Assembly (NCBI GenBank): GCA_019636735.1
Contig: JAHBWY010000006.1
Coordinates: 1 to 64,000, forward strand
DNA: 64,000 bases
Direction: 5' to 3'
Source: Phycisphaeraceae bacterium
GTDB taxonomy: Bacteria > Planctomycetota > Phycisphaerae > Phycisphaerales > SM1A02
Shown here: piece after piece, positions 56,938 to 64,000 of the stretch
Layout: the number at the start of each line of letters is the position of its first letter
Numbering within the stretch: position 1 is the first letter of the stretch
Made by a program: the position numbers and the translations under genes
Notes under the pieces: model-generated
Database searches by the model: none
What the model was told of the DNA's origin: nothing
Seen by the model: only the letters and a program-made list of their open reading frames with translations

Positions 56938-58689
56938 ATGCACGGACTGTTCACGAGGCTATCCCGTCGACGGGGCGCAGTCACGGCTGCAGTCCTCCTT
57001 GTGTCGATCGCGGCCAGCGCCCACGCGCAAGTCGAGGGTCCACGGTCCATCGACATCAGGACGCTCAAGGTCGATGCGCCGATCACCGCGGTGACGGTCT
57101 ATCAGGGCCGAGCAGCGATCACGCGAACAACCACGGTCTCTCTTGAACAAGGCGCTCATGCGCTCCACTTCGTCGGACTGCCCGCCTCCATTCGCCCCGA
57201 GACTCTTCAGGCGAGATCGACACCGGGTGCCACGCTCACCAATGTCGAGTACCTCGAGCAACCAGTCGCCGCCGACACCGGCTCCCCCGCGATGGTCGCG
57301 CTCGACGCCGAGATTCAGTCGCTCCGAATCGTCATCGAGCGCCTGGCGGAGGATCGCTCGCTGACGGCATCGCAGGCGCGCCTGCTCGACCAGATCGGCA
57401 CCCGCGTCTCCTCTGACGCCACGCGGGATCTCGGCAACGAGCGACTGGATCTCGGAGCGCTTCAGAGTCAACTCGAGTTCGTTCATCGCGAACGAACCCG
57501 CCTCGTCGAGGCCGATCGTGCTCTGGCGGATAGGCAGCGCGAAGTCGAGCGGTCGCTCAAGGCGCTCGAGGCGCGACGCGCAGCCATGGGCCGTGGCGGC
57601 TCGGTCGAGCGCTGCGCGGAGGTCACGCTCGCCGTGCCCCAGTCCGCGGAGGTCACCGTTTCACTGACCTATCTCGTCACCAATGCGGGATGGGTTCCCG
57701 CCTACTCGGTCCGCGCGGCGACCGACCGAAGTGCCGTCTCGATCGAGTTCGATGCTTCGCTCCTTCAGCAGAGCGGCGAGGATTGGAACGATGTCGCCCT
57801 GACCATCTCGACCGCACAACCGACGCTCCGGGCCGATCCGCCCACACTGACGCCGCTCCTGATCGGCGTGATTCCGCCGCCTCCCCCGCCGTCACCCACC
57901 CGCTCGGCCGTCTCCAGCGAGCGACTGGCGGCGGCGCCGGCACCTGGCGGAGCAGCCCATGACTCCATGGCGTTCGCGAAGAACGCCGCCGAGCTCGAGG
58001 CATGGAGTGGCGGTGCCGCCGTTGTCGACGGTGGTACGGCCGTGAGCTTCGAACTTCCTCGCCGGATCAGCGTGCCGAGCAACGCCGATCGCCGGACGCG
58101 CACGCGCGTCGCCACCATTGCGCCGAAGGCGACCTTCGTCCACACGGCCGTTCCCCTTCTCACCGATGCGGTCTACCTTCGAAGCCGATTGATCAACGAG
58201 AGTCCCTACCAGCTCATCCCGGGGCCCGCCCAGGTCTTCATGGGCAGCGAGTATGTCGGCACGGCGCCGATGGGGCTCGTGGCGCCGGGAGGCGAGTGCA
58301 TCGTGGACTTCGGCATTGATCGCTCGATTCGCGCGGTGCGCACGCTGGTCTCGAAGATCACCTCCGAAACCGGCGTCTTCTCCAAGTCAAGAGAGACGAC
58401 GCGCCGCTACCGGATCGTCATTGAGAATGGCAGTGGCAGGCCGATCGGACTTGAAGTGCTCGACCGTCGCCCGGTGAGCCAGGATGAGCGCATCACGGTG
58501 ACGACCGAAGGCTTGACTCGGCCCCTCTCGACCGATCCCGAGTATCTCCGGGACGAGGCTCCGATGGGCATCCTGCGCTGGGATCTCTCTGTCCCGGCCA
58601 CATCGACCGGCGCGAACGCGATGACCGTCGAGTGGACGACCAAGGTCAGTGCGCCGCGCGACCTGCGCATCTCGGAGTTTGCCGATTGA
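56938..58689 (+). CDS. DUF4139/DUF4140 protein (MuiA-like), exported
   Basis: The 583-residue protein has a signal peptide ending A-H-A (about residue 30). A DUF4140 N-terminal domain follows (I-T-A-V-T-V-Y-Q-G-R-A-A-I-T-R), then a coiled coil (about 120-210), a DUF4139 domain with Y-L-V-T-N-A-G-W-V-P-A-Y, and a C-terminal beta part. Members were named from a mucoidy-inhibitor gene; the biochemical role is unknown. A proline-rich stretch (six prolines running) lies near 315. AGGAG is eight bases before the ATG; a TTG at 56917 is in frame but less likely. The stop overlaps the next gene (TTGA). Confidence 0.82.
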   Translation: MHGLFTRLSRRRGAVTAAVLLVSIAASAHAQVEGPRSIDIRTLKVDAPITAVTVYQGRAAITRTTTVSLEQGAHALHFVGLPASIRPETLQARSTPGATLTNVEYLEQPVAADTGSPAMVALDAEIQSLRIVIERLAEDRSLTASQARLLDQIGTRVSSDATRDLGNERLDLGALQSQLEFVHRERTRLVEADRALADRQREVERSLKALEARRAAMGRGGSVERCAEVTLAVPQSAEVTVSLTYLVTNAGWVPAYSVRAATDRSAVSIEFDASLLQQSGEDWNDVALTISTAQPTLRADPPTLTPLLIGVIPPPPPPSPTRSAVSSERLAAAPAPGGAAHDSMAFAKNAAELEAWSGGAAVVDGGTAVSFELPRRISVPSNADRRTRTRVATIAPKATFVHTAVPLLTDAVYLRSRLINESPYQLIPGPAQVFMGSEYVGTAPMGLVAPGGECIVDFGIDRSIRAVRTLVSKITSETGVFSKSRETTRRYRIVIENGSGRPIGLEVLDRRPVSQDERITVTTEGLTRPLSTDPEYLRDEAPMGILRWDLSVPATSTGANAMTVEWTTKVSAPRDLRISEFAD

Positions 58690-59192
58690 TCACCCGAGTC
58701 ATCGTGGTCCTGCTGGTCATCCTTGCGATCGATGCGGCGATCGTGCTGCTCCTGGTCTCGTCGGGCCCCGCACTCGGCGTGCATTTCGCGGCGATCTCGA
58801 TCGCGATGATCGCGCTCATCGCGCTCGTCTCTTTTCACCTGATCTGGCGCCCTGTCTTTGCCCGCTACCCACTTCAGCCGCGGGGGCTCGATGCGACGAC
58901 CCGAAGATTCCAGAGCTTCAGTCTCGGCATCCTGAATCTTGGCTTCAGTGTTCACACCACCGCCGATGAGGAGTTCCTGCACCTTGAGCCGCTGATCATC
59001 TGGCAGCTGCTCGGGGCCATGCCCGCCAGTGTTCCATGGAGCGCCCTCTCCCCGCGCCCCACGCCCATCAAGCCCCTCATCGGCGTCGCGGTCCGGCTCG
59101 ATGGCTGGACGCTCGTCGGACCTCGCTGGTGCCTTGAGCGCGTGGGTGCCCGCGAGGAGCCCGTCTCGCCTTCGAAATCCCAGACGCGGTGA
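58686..59192 (+). CDS. small protein with two N-terminal membrane helices
   Basis: The 168-residue protein starts at a TTG that overlaps the stop of the MuiA-like gene. Two membrane helices (about 4-26 and 33-53) are followed by a mixed domain of about 110 residues (F-S-L-G-I-L-N-L-G and D-E-E-F-L-H-L-E-P), which I do not recognise. Planctomycetes have many such small membrane proteins with one cytoplasmic domain. Coupling suggests it supports the exported MuiA-like protein. An upstream start would place the N-terminus inside the previous gene. Confidence 0.6.
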   Translation: MITRVIVVLLVILAIDAAIVLLLVSSGPALGVHFAAISIAMIALIALVSFHLIWRPVFARYPLQPRGLDATTRRFQSFSLGILNLGFSVHTTADEEFLHLEPLIIWQLLGAMPASVPWSALSPRPTPIKPLIGVAVRLDGWTLVGPRWCLERVGAREEPVSPSKSQTR

Positions 59193-59264
59193 CGGACGAG
59201 CGGTTCGACAGTGATCGCCGCAGCCCACGACGGCGCCGGTCGACGGACTCCGAGTGGCGCACGC

Positions 59265-60257
59265 TCAGGTCCACCAGGGCTTCGCGGCCGGCTCCTCGAT
59301 GATGCACTGCGAGAGAAAGTCGACTGCGCGGAGGAAGCCCTCTTCCACGCTCATGAGCGCGTCTTCGTGCTCAATCGAGAGCACATGGTCGTAACCGTGG
59401 CGGCGCAGCATGCTCACGAACGGCTTCCAGAACTCGGTGCCATGTCCGTCGCCACAGGTGCGGAAGCTCCATGCGCGGTGCTTCAGATCGCCATAGGGGC
59501 GCGCATCGAGGTAGCCGTTGCGAGGCCCTTCGCTCGGACAAAGTTCGGTGTCCTTGGCATGCACATGGAAAAGGAGCCCCGCCTCGCCGAGATCGCGCGC
59601 CGCGAGAATCGGATCGATCCCCTGCCAGAAGAAGTGTGATGGATCGAGATTGGCCCCAAGCACGACTCGGCCCTTGAGACCGCTCGCCTTCATGGCACGA
59701 GCGCTGAGGCGAATCAGCGTGTCGGGGTTGTAGACGCAGAAGCCCGGATGCGCCTCCCACGCGATGCGAACACCATGCTTCGACGCAAGCTTCGCCTGCG
59801 CCGCCCAGTAGGGCACGAGCACTTCATCCCATTGATAGCGAAGCGTGTCGAGAAAGTCGCCGGGCCATGGGCAGGTGACCCAATTCGGCGACTTGTCGCC
59901 CCGTGCGCCGCCAGGGCAGCCTGAGAAGGTGATGACGATGTCCGTGCCGAGACACGGGGCGAGCTTGACCGCGGTCTCGAAGGCGGAGTGATGGTCGCGC
60001 GCCACACCGCGACTGGGATGCACTGGATTGCCGTGCACCGCGAGGCCCGATAGCGAGAGCCCGTGATCAGCCAGCAGCGAGCGAATGCGCCGCTGCTCAG
60101 GCGCGCTCGCCAGCACGCGACGCGGATCGAAGAAGGGCTGCCCCGGATAGGCACCGACGGGGAGCTCGATTGCCGTCAGACCGTTCGACGCCACAAAGGC
60201 GCAGACTTCCTCAAGAGGACGGCCCGCAAAGAGTGCACTCATGACGCCAAGCTTCAT
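59265..60257 (-). CDS. xylose isomerase-like TIM-barrel protein (sugar phosphate isomerase/epimerase)
   Basis: The 330-residue protein is a TIM barrel of the AP endonuclease 2/xylose isomerase-like family. Characteristic strands are M-K-L-G-V-M-S at the start, A-I-E-L-P-V-G, I-A-W-E-A-H-P-G (metal-ligand glutamate), L-D-P-S-H, and H-V-H-A-K-D-T and S-I-E-H-E-D near the end. Such proteins isomerise sugars or inositols and often work with Gfo/Idh oxidoreductases, absent here. GGAGGAG stands eight bases before the ATG at 60257, which settles the start. Confidence 0.87.
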   Translation of the reverse strand: MKLGVMSALFAGRPLEEVCAFVASNGLTAIELPVGAYPGQPFFDPRRVLASAPEQRRIRSLLADHGLSLSGLAVHGNPVHPSRGVARDHHSAFETAVKLAPCLGTDIVITFSGCPGGARGDKSPNWVTCPWPGDFLDTLRYQWDEVLVPYWAAQAKLASKHGVRIAWEAHPGFCVYNPDTLIRLSARAMKASGLKGRVVLGANLDPSHFFWQGIDPILAARDLGEAGLLFHVHAKDTELCPSEGPRNGYLDARPYGDLKHRAWSFRTCGDGHGTEFWKPFVSMLRRHGYDHVLSIEHEDALMSVEEGFLRAVDFLSQCIIEEPAAKPWWT

Positions 60258-60351
60258 TGGACGAACTCCTCCGGGAAGGCCCTGGGAGGCGCACGACGCC
60301 ATCCACAACGGCTCCTCCGACCATGCTCCGGATGGCAGTGTGCCCGATCCC

Positions 60352-60378
60352 GGGGTGATTGTGGGGCTGCATCACCCC
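60352..60378. promoter_or_regulatory. 8-bp inverted repeat before the C-x4-C-H protein gene
   Basis: GGGGTGAT and ATCACCCC flank an 11-base spacer. It ends 33 bases before the downstream start. It can be an operator with spaced half sites or a leader hairpin. Confidence 0.4.
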
Positions 60379-60411
60379 GAGAGTTCGGAACCAGCGCGAA
60401 TCCTCGGTAAG

Positions 60412-62052
60412 ATGCCGCGCTCCATGACTGGCTGGCTTCTGAGTTGCGTGCTCGTGGGGAGCGCGGGCGCCTTCGATGACTCTCCTTCGCCGCCTCCGGC
60501 GCCGCAGGATGCGCCCGTGCCGGTGCAGCCGGTCCCTTCCCCGAACTCACCCTCCGCGAGCCCGCCCGCATCGGCTCCCGAGCCAGCCCCCGCGCCAGTT
60601 CCGAGTGCCGCGCCGAGTGAGCCTGCGCCAACTCCTGCGCCAAAGCCGACGCCCGAGCCAACAGCGCCGCCCGCGGCGGAGCCCGCGCCCGCATCCGACT
60701 CTTCGAGAACGAGCCCGCCTCCTCGACCGCGCCGAGTCTGGGTTTTCATCGACCGCTACAAGGAAGCGGGCGGCGTGGTCGAGTCGGAAGATGACTCGAC
60801 GCTGGTGATCCGCGACAGCACGGGATCGGTCGCAAGCTTCTCGAAGGGTCGCCTCGTCGGCATCGTTCGGCTCGTCGACCCTGAAGAGGGCGGACAGGAT
60901 GGCATCATCCATCTCCGTGACGGCACCGACCTCAGAGCCCTGATTCACTCCGATGATTTCAGTGAGGTCGTGTATGAAATCGCTGGAATCCGAACCCGCA
61001 TGCCGCGTGAGGCCGTCGCGGGCGTGACCCTTGAGCCGGGCTTCGAGGAGAAGTACCAGCGCTTCAAGGAGACCATCCGGGAGAACGAGATCGACAAGCG
61101 GCTCACCTTCGCGCGTTGGCTCGTGGCGGAGAAGCGCTTTGAACTGGCCGCCGATGAACTTCGATCGCTCACTCGCGAGATCGATCTTCCCGAGGGGCGC
61201 GACCTCCTGCGACAGGTTGAAGCGCAACTCGCGATGCAGGCGGCGGCCGCCAGGCGACGGGCCGCACGCGGACAGACGGAGGAGACCGAACCAGTCGGCG
61301 GCGAACCTCGCGCTCGGCGCACGACGGGCCCGGTGGAGTTGAGAGACATCCTCCCCTCACGGCTGCTCTCCCCCGACGATGTGAACCTGATCCGCGTCTA
61401 TGAAGTGGATCTCAAGCGTCCGCCGCGCATCGACATCCCGCCGGATGTGATTCGCGACCTCCTCACGCGCTACGGCTCGAGCCCGCTCGTGCCGACCGGT
61501 CACGACGAGCGAAATCGAATGTTCTCCTGGGAGCCGACGCGAGTGCTGCGGCTCCTCTTCGAGTTGAAGGCGCGGGACCTCTACCCCCGCGTCCGGGTGA
61601 CGAGTGAGCCATGGGCGCTCAATGTCTTTCGCACCAAGGTGCATGATGCGTGGCTGATTCCGAACTGTGCCACCAGTCAGTGCCACGGCGGCATTGATGC
61701 GGGGCGCTTCTTCCTGCACCGGCAGGACAGCCGGACTGATCGAGTGCGATACACGAACCTGCTCATCCTGCTGCGATCGAAGCTCGACCACCCGCTGGTC
61801 GACTTCGAGGATCCCGAGTCGAGCCTGATCATCCAGTACGGAATGCCGCGCGCCGAAGCCCGCTATCCGCACCCCGATGTGAAGGGATGGCGGCCGGTCT
61901 TCACGGGCACGGCCAAGGCCCTCAAGGGCGACACGATGCAGTGGATTCGCGGCATGTACAGCCCTCGCCCCGAGTACCCGGTCGACTACGAGCCGCCGCG
62001 GCTCCAGAGCCTCGACCGGACGGCGGTCGACGGTGAGCCCGTCGAGCGGTGA
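60412..62052 (+). CDS. exported proline-rich protein with C-terminal C-x4-C-H motif
   Basis: The 546-residue protein has a signal peptide (about 1-20), an 80-residue Pro/Ala linker, a small beta domain (about 108-200), a helical region and a C-terminal domain. The last holds N-C419-A-T-S-Q-C424-H425-G-G, an extended form of the heme-c attachment motif C-x2-C-H. Variants with four residues between the cysteines occur in some multiheme cytochromes, but this could also bind a metal. Planctomycete proteins with single C-x-C-H motifs and cell-surface location are common. ATGs at 60412 and 60424 are both possible starts. Confidence 0.65.
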   Translation: MPRSMTGWLLSCVLVGSAGAFDDSPSPPPAPQDAPVPVQPVPSPNSPSASPPASAPEPAPAPVPSAAPSEPAPTPAPKPTPEPTAPPAAEPAPASDSSRTSPPPRPRRVWVFIDRYKEAGGVVESEDDSTLVIRDSTGSVASFSKGRLVGIVRLVDPEEGGQDGIIHLRDGTDLRALIHSDDFSEVVYEIAGIRTRMPREAVAGVTLEPGFEEKYQRFKETIRENEIDKRLTFARWLVAEKRFELAADELRSLTREIDLPEGRDLLRQVEAQLAMQAAAARRRAARGQTEETEPVGGEPRARRTTGPVELRDILPSRLLSPDDVNLIRVYEVDLKRPPRIDIPPDVIRDLLTRYGSSPLVPTGHDERNRMFSWEPTRVLRLLFELKARDLYPRVRVTSEPWALNVFRTKVHDAWLIPNCATSQCHGGIDAGRFFLHRQDSRTDRVRYTNLLILLRSKLDHPLVDFEDPESSLIIQYGMPRAEARYPHPDVKGWRPVFTGTAKALKGDTMQWIRGMYSPRPEYPVDYEPPRLQSLDRTAVDGEPVER

Positions 62053-62087
62053 CGGCGGCGGATCCCTCCGCTATCCTTCACACTCTC

Positions 62088-64000
62088 ATGCGTTTCGACA
62101 CTCGCCGATCGATCGTGACGGCCGCACTGGCCGCGCTTCCACTCCTGCTCCTGCCCGCGTGCGAAGATGCGCAAAGCGTCTCGGAGCGAGTCGCCACGGC
62201 CAAGCTCGAAGAGGCGCTGGCCCAGGCGGCGAAGGTCTATCGCGATGATCCCTTCAATGCCGACGACGAGCAAGCCCTTGCCGCCGCCGGTGAGCTGCGT
62301 CGAATCGCCCAGTCGATCTCCTCCGTGCAGGGTGCCTCTCCCGGGCAGCGCAGCGCGCTCTTGATGGCGGCATCGTCGCTCTCACGACAGGCAGCGGCCC
62401 TCGAACTCCAGGTGGCGATGCGCCTTGAGCAGCACCTTCGATTCGAGCGATTGGCTGTCAATCAGGCGGCCGGTGGCGCCGCAGGCCTCGAGTCCCTGGC
62501 GACGCCGCTCGAGCGCATCGACTTCGCCTCGGCGCGGACGACACTCGCCACGCAGCGTGAGCAGACCGAAGCGCAGCTTCGACAGTTCCAAAGCCAGATC
62601 AAGGCGCTGGAGGGCGCGATGGCGCTCATCGACCAGCAGATTGCGACGCGCAACGCTGAAGCGCAGTCCCTCGAGCAGGGCGCCAGCCAACTGCGACTCC
62701 AGGCGCGGGAGCTCTCCGCCCGCCAGGCGTTGCCTCTGATTGAACAAGCCGCCGATTTGCAGCAGCGCAATGCTGAGATTCGCGGTGCGCTCGGCCTGCG
62801 CCAGTCGGAGCGCAACGCGATTGAACCGGAGCTGTTCAGCGCCCGAGCGCTCGGCACCGGCGGCGCCGCGATGATGGAGTCAACCGACGCGGCCCTCCAG
62901 AATCTCCAGGCCCTGACGGACACGGCGCGGGACGCGGCGAATCGCGCCCGTCGCAGCGCCAGCGAGATCCGCGGCCAGGGCAAGACACGGATTGAGGCGG
63001 TCATGGCCTCGATGAGCGAGACTCTTGAGCCGCGCTACCAGGCGGCGGTCGAGGCGCTCGAGCGAGCGGCCACGCTGGCCTCACAGGCGGCCAGCGGAAC
63101 CGACGCCGACGGCGCAGACTCCGCCAAGATGGCGCAGGCGTCCGCCCAGTTGGCCCTCGCGCGGGCCATGTGGCAGCGGGCCGGTGCTCTTGAGGAACAT
63201 GTCGATCTGCTTCGTCGGCTCGAATCCGCCGGCGGATGGGGCCAGTCATCGCAGATCGCCGCCGCCATCGAGGCGACGCAGGCGACGCGAAACGAGGCGC
63301 TCGAGCGAGCGGGCGACCTCTTCAGCGAGGCCGTCGATTCGCTGGGCCAGCTTCGCACCGCCGCTCGGGTGAACAGCCCCGAGATCGCGGGGCTCACGCG
63401 GCAGGCGCAGCAGGCGCTGCGTCGACTCGGTCGGCCCGAAGGAAGCGCCCCCGGCGGGGAGATGCACGATGACCTCGACCGTGGCGTCGCTCCGATCGTG
63501 AACGATGGACTGCCCGGCGCCCCCAGTGTTGAAGCTCTCGTTGCGCTCCTCTCAGGTGGTGCCGACGGCGATCCAACGGCCAGCGCACGCGTGATGCGCT
63601 CACGCTCCGCTCCGCAGCTCATTGACGCCATGGTGGGCATGGCCACTGCGATGGAGCCATTGCGCGCGGCCATGGTACGGCAGTTCGGATCTGCGGGCGT
63701 GCTCGCAGCGGCGAGTTCCGCGGCGGGCATGGCGCCCCCCGGCGCGGCGCGAATCGTGAGCCAGAGTGAGACGGGCGCCGAGATCGAGCTTGCCGGTCCG
63801 GGCGGCTCCGTGACGGCCACCGCCTTCGTCGAGGACGGTCGCTGGTTCCTCGACTTCGATGCCTACATCGAGAAGATCGCCCCGGGGCAGAGCATGATGA
63901 TGGCCGCCGCGCTGCCCATGATGACCGCCATGACCAGCGCCAGCAAGAAGGCGGCCGAGGCCATCGCCGCGCGCGTCGATGCGGGCGAGTTCGCCAGCGC
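62088..64000 (+). CDS. lipoprotein with long coiled coil (partial, runs off the window)
   Basis: The reading frame is open from ATG 62088 to the window end (637 codons visible). The start has a lipoprotein signal: basic M-R-F-D-T-R-R, a hydrophobic stretch and L-L-L-P-A-C as lipobox. Residues 30-470 are Ala/Gln/Glu/Leu-rich helix with strong coiled-coil character. After about 590 comes a short beta-rich part (I-E-L-A-G-P-G-G-S-V-T-A-T-A-F-V-E-D-G-R-W), resembling a DUF4878/NTF2-like tail. A rod-like periplasmic spacer or scaffold is the likely kind of role; no family is recognised. The 3' end is missing. Confidence 0.7.
   Translation, partial: MRFDTRRSIVTAALAALPLLLLPACEDAQSVSERVATAKLEEALAQAAKVYRDDPFNADDEQALAAAGELRRIAQSISSVQGASPGQRSALLMAASSLSRQAAALELQVAMRLEQHLRFERLAVNQAAGGAAGLESLATPLERIDFASARTTLATQREQTEAQLRQFQSQIKALEGAMALIDQQIATRNAEAQSLEQGASQLRLQARELSARQALPLIEQAADLQQRNAEIRGALGLRQSERNAIEPELFSARALGTGGAAMMESTDAALQNLQALTDTARDAANRARRSASEIRGQGKTRIEAVMASMSETLEPRYQAAVEALERAATLASQAASGTDADGADSAKMAQASAQLALARAMWQRAGALEEHVDLLRRLESAGGWGQSSQIAAAIEATQATRNEALERAGDLFSEAVDSLGQLRTAARVNSPEIAGLTRQAQQALRRLGRPEGSAPGGEMHDDLDRGVAPIVNDGLPGAPSVEALVALLSGGADGDPTASARVMRSRSAPQLIDAMVGMATAMEPLRAAMVRQFGSAGVLAAASSAAGMAPPGAARIVSQSETGAEIELAGPGGSVTATAFVEDGRWFLDFDAYIEKIAPGQSMMMAAALPMMTAMTSASKKAAEAIAARVDAGEFAS

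Overview
The window is about 65 percent GC and densely coded, with no insertion sequences, integrases or CRISPR arrays. It looks like a chromosome segment of a planctomycete, most likely of the Phycisphaerae/Phycisphaerales. The clues are a type I dockerin-like C-terminus of the D-x-N-x-D-G-x-x-D-G-x-D-L kind, a DUF1080 protein, a WXG100 plus FtsK/SpoIIIE secretion-type locus, glutamine synthetase III, many lipoproteins and weak Shine-Dalgarno sites. The taxonomic call is an inference. I count 47 protein genes (the last runs off the end) and one tRNA.

Layout. 0-9.7 kb: a zinc-ribbon membrane protein and a thioredoxin-like protein; a minus-strand run of gltX, tRNA-Val(GAC), DUF1080 protein, methyltransferase, P-type cation ATPase and methyltransferase; then a YfcE-type phosphodiesterase and CorA. 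9.7-16.9 kb: three overlapping genes for a MoxR-like AAA ATPase, a VWA protein and a giant DUF748/AsmA-like protein. 17-23.3 kb: glnN (type III), then tig, a SHOCT membrane protein, clpX and a free-methionine sulfoxide reductase-like gene, with no clpP. 23.6-28.4 kb: rpmB, dnaG and rpoD, an arrangement like the macromolecular synthesis operon, with a long dnaG leader and a striking 11-bp-phased TGATC array. 28.7-30.2 kb: a succinate-semialdehyde dehydrogenase.

30.3-35.6 kb is the most unusual part: a compact type VII (ESX-like) secretion candidate. It encodes a WXG100 protein, a coiled-coil protein, a second small WXG100-like protein and a 1324-residue membrane ATPase with the three-domain EccC layout, but no recognisable EccB, EccD, EccE or mycosin.

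35.7-41.6 kb: cupin, RNase D, DUF167 protein, a UvrC that lacks its C-terminal HhH domain, a lipoprotein with four cysteine-rich repeats behind strong palindromes, and pyrC. 41.7-49 kb: a secreted vanadium-haloperoxidase/PAP2-type protein with an inserted domain and dockerin-like tail, an LolA-like protein, and an RND/MMPL exporter coupled to a heavy-metal-associated lipoprotein, preceded by duplicated operator-like dyads. 49-54 kb: an NrnA-type DHH phosphoesterase, ribF and a ~115 kDa-class glutamate dehydrogenase. 54-64 kb: two tandem patatin-like lipoproteins, a MuiA/DUF4139 protein with a small membrane partner, a sugar-phosphate isomerase-like TIM barrel, a secreted protein with a C-x4-C-H motif, and a coiled-coil lipoprotein cut by the window end.

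Twelve of the gene junctions are 4-nt or 1-nt start/stop overlaps (ATGA, GTGA, TTGA, TGATG), so translational coupling appears to be the main way these genes are grouped. All functions are read from motifs and family knowledge; no searches were run.
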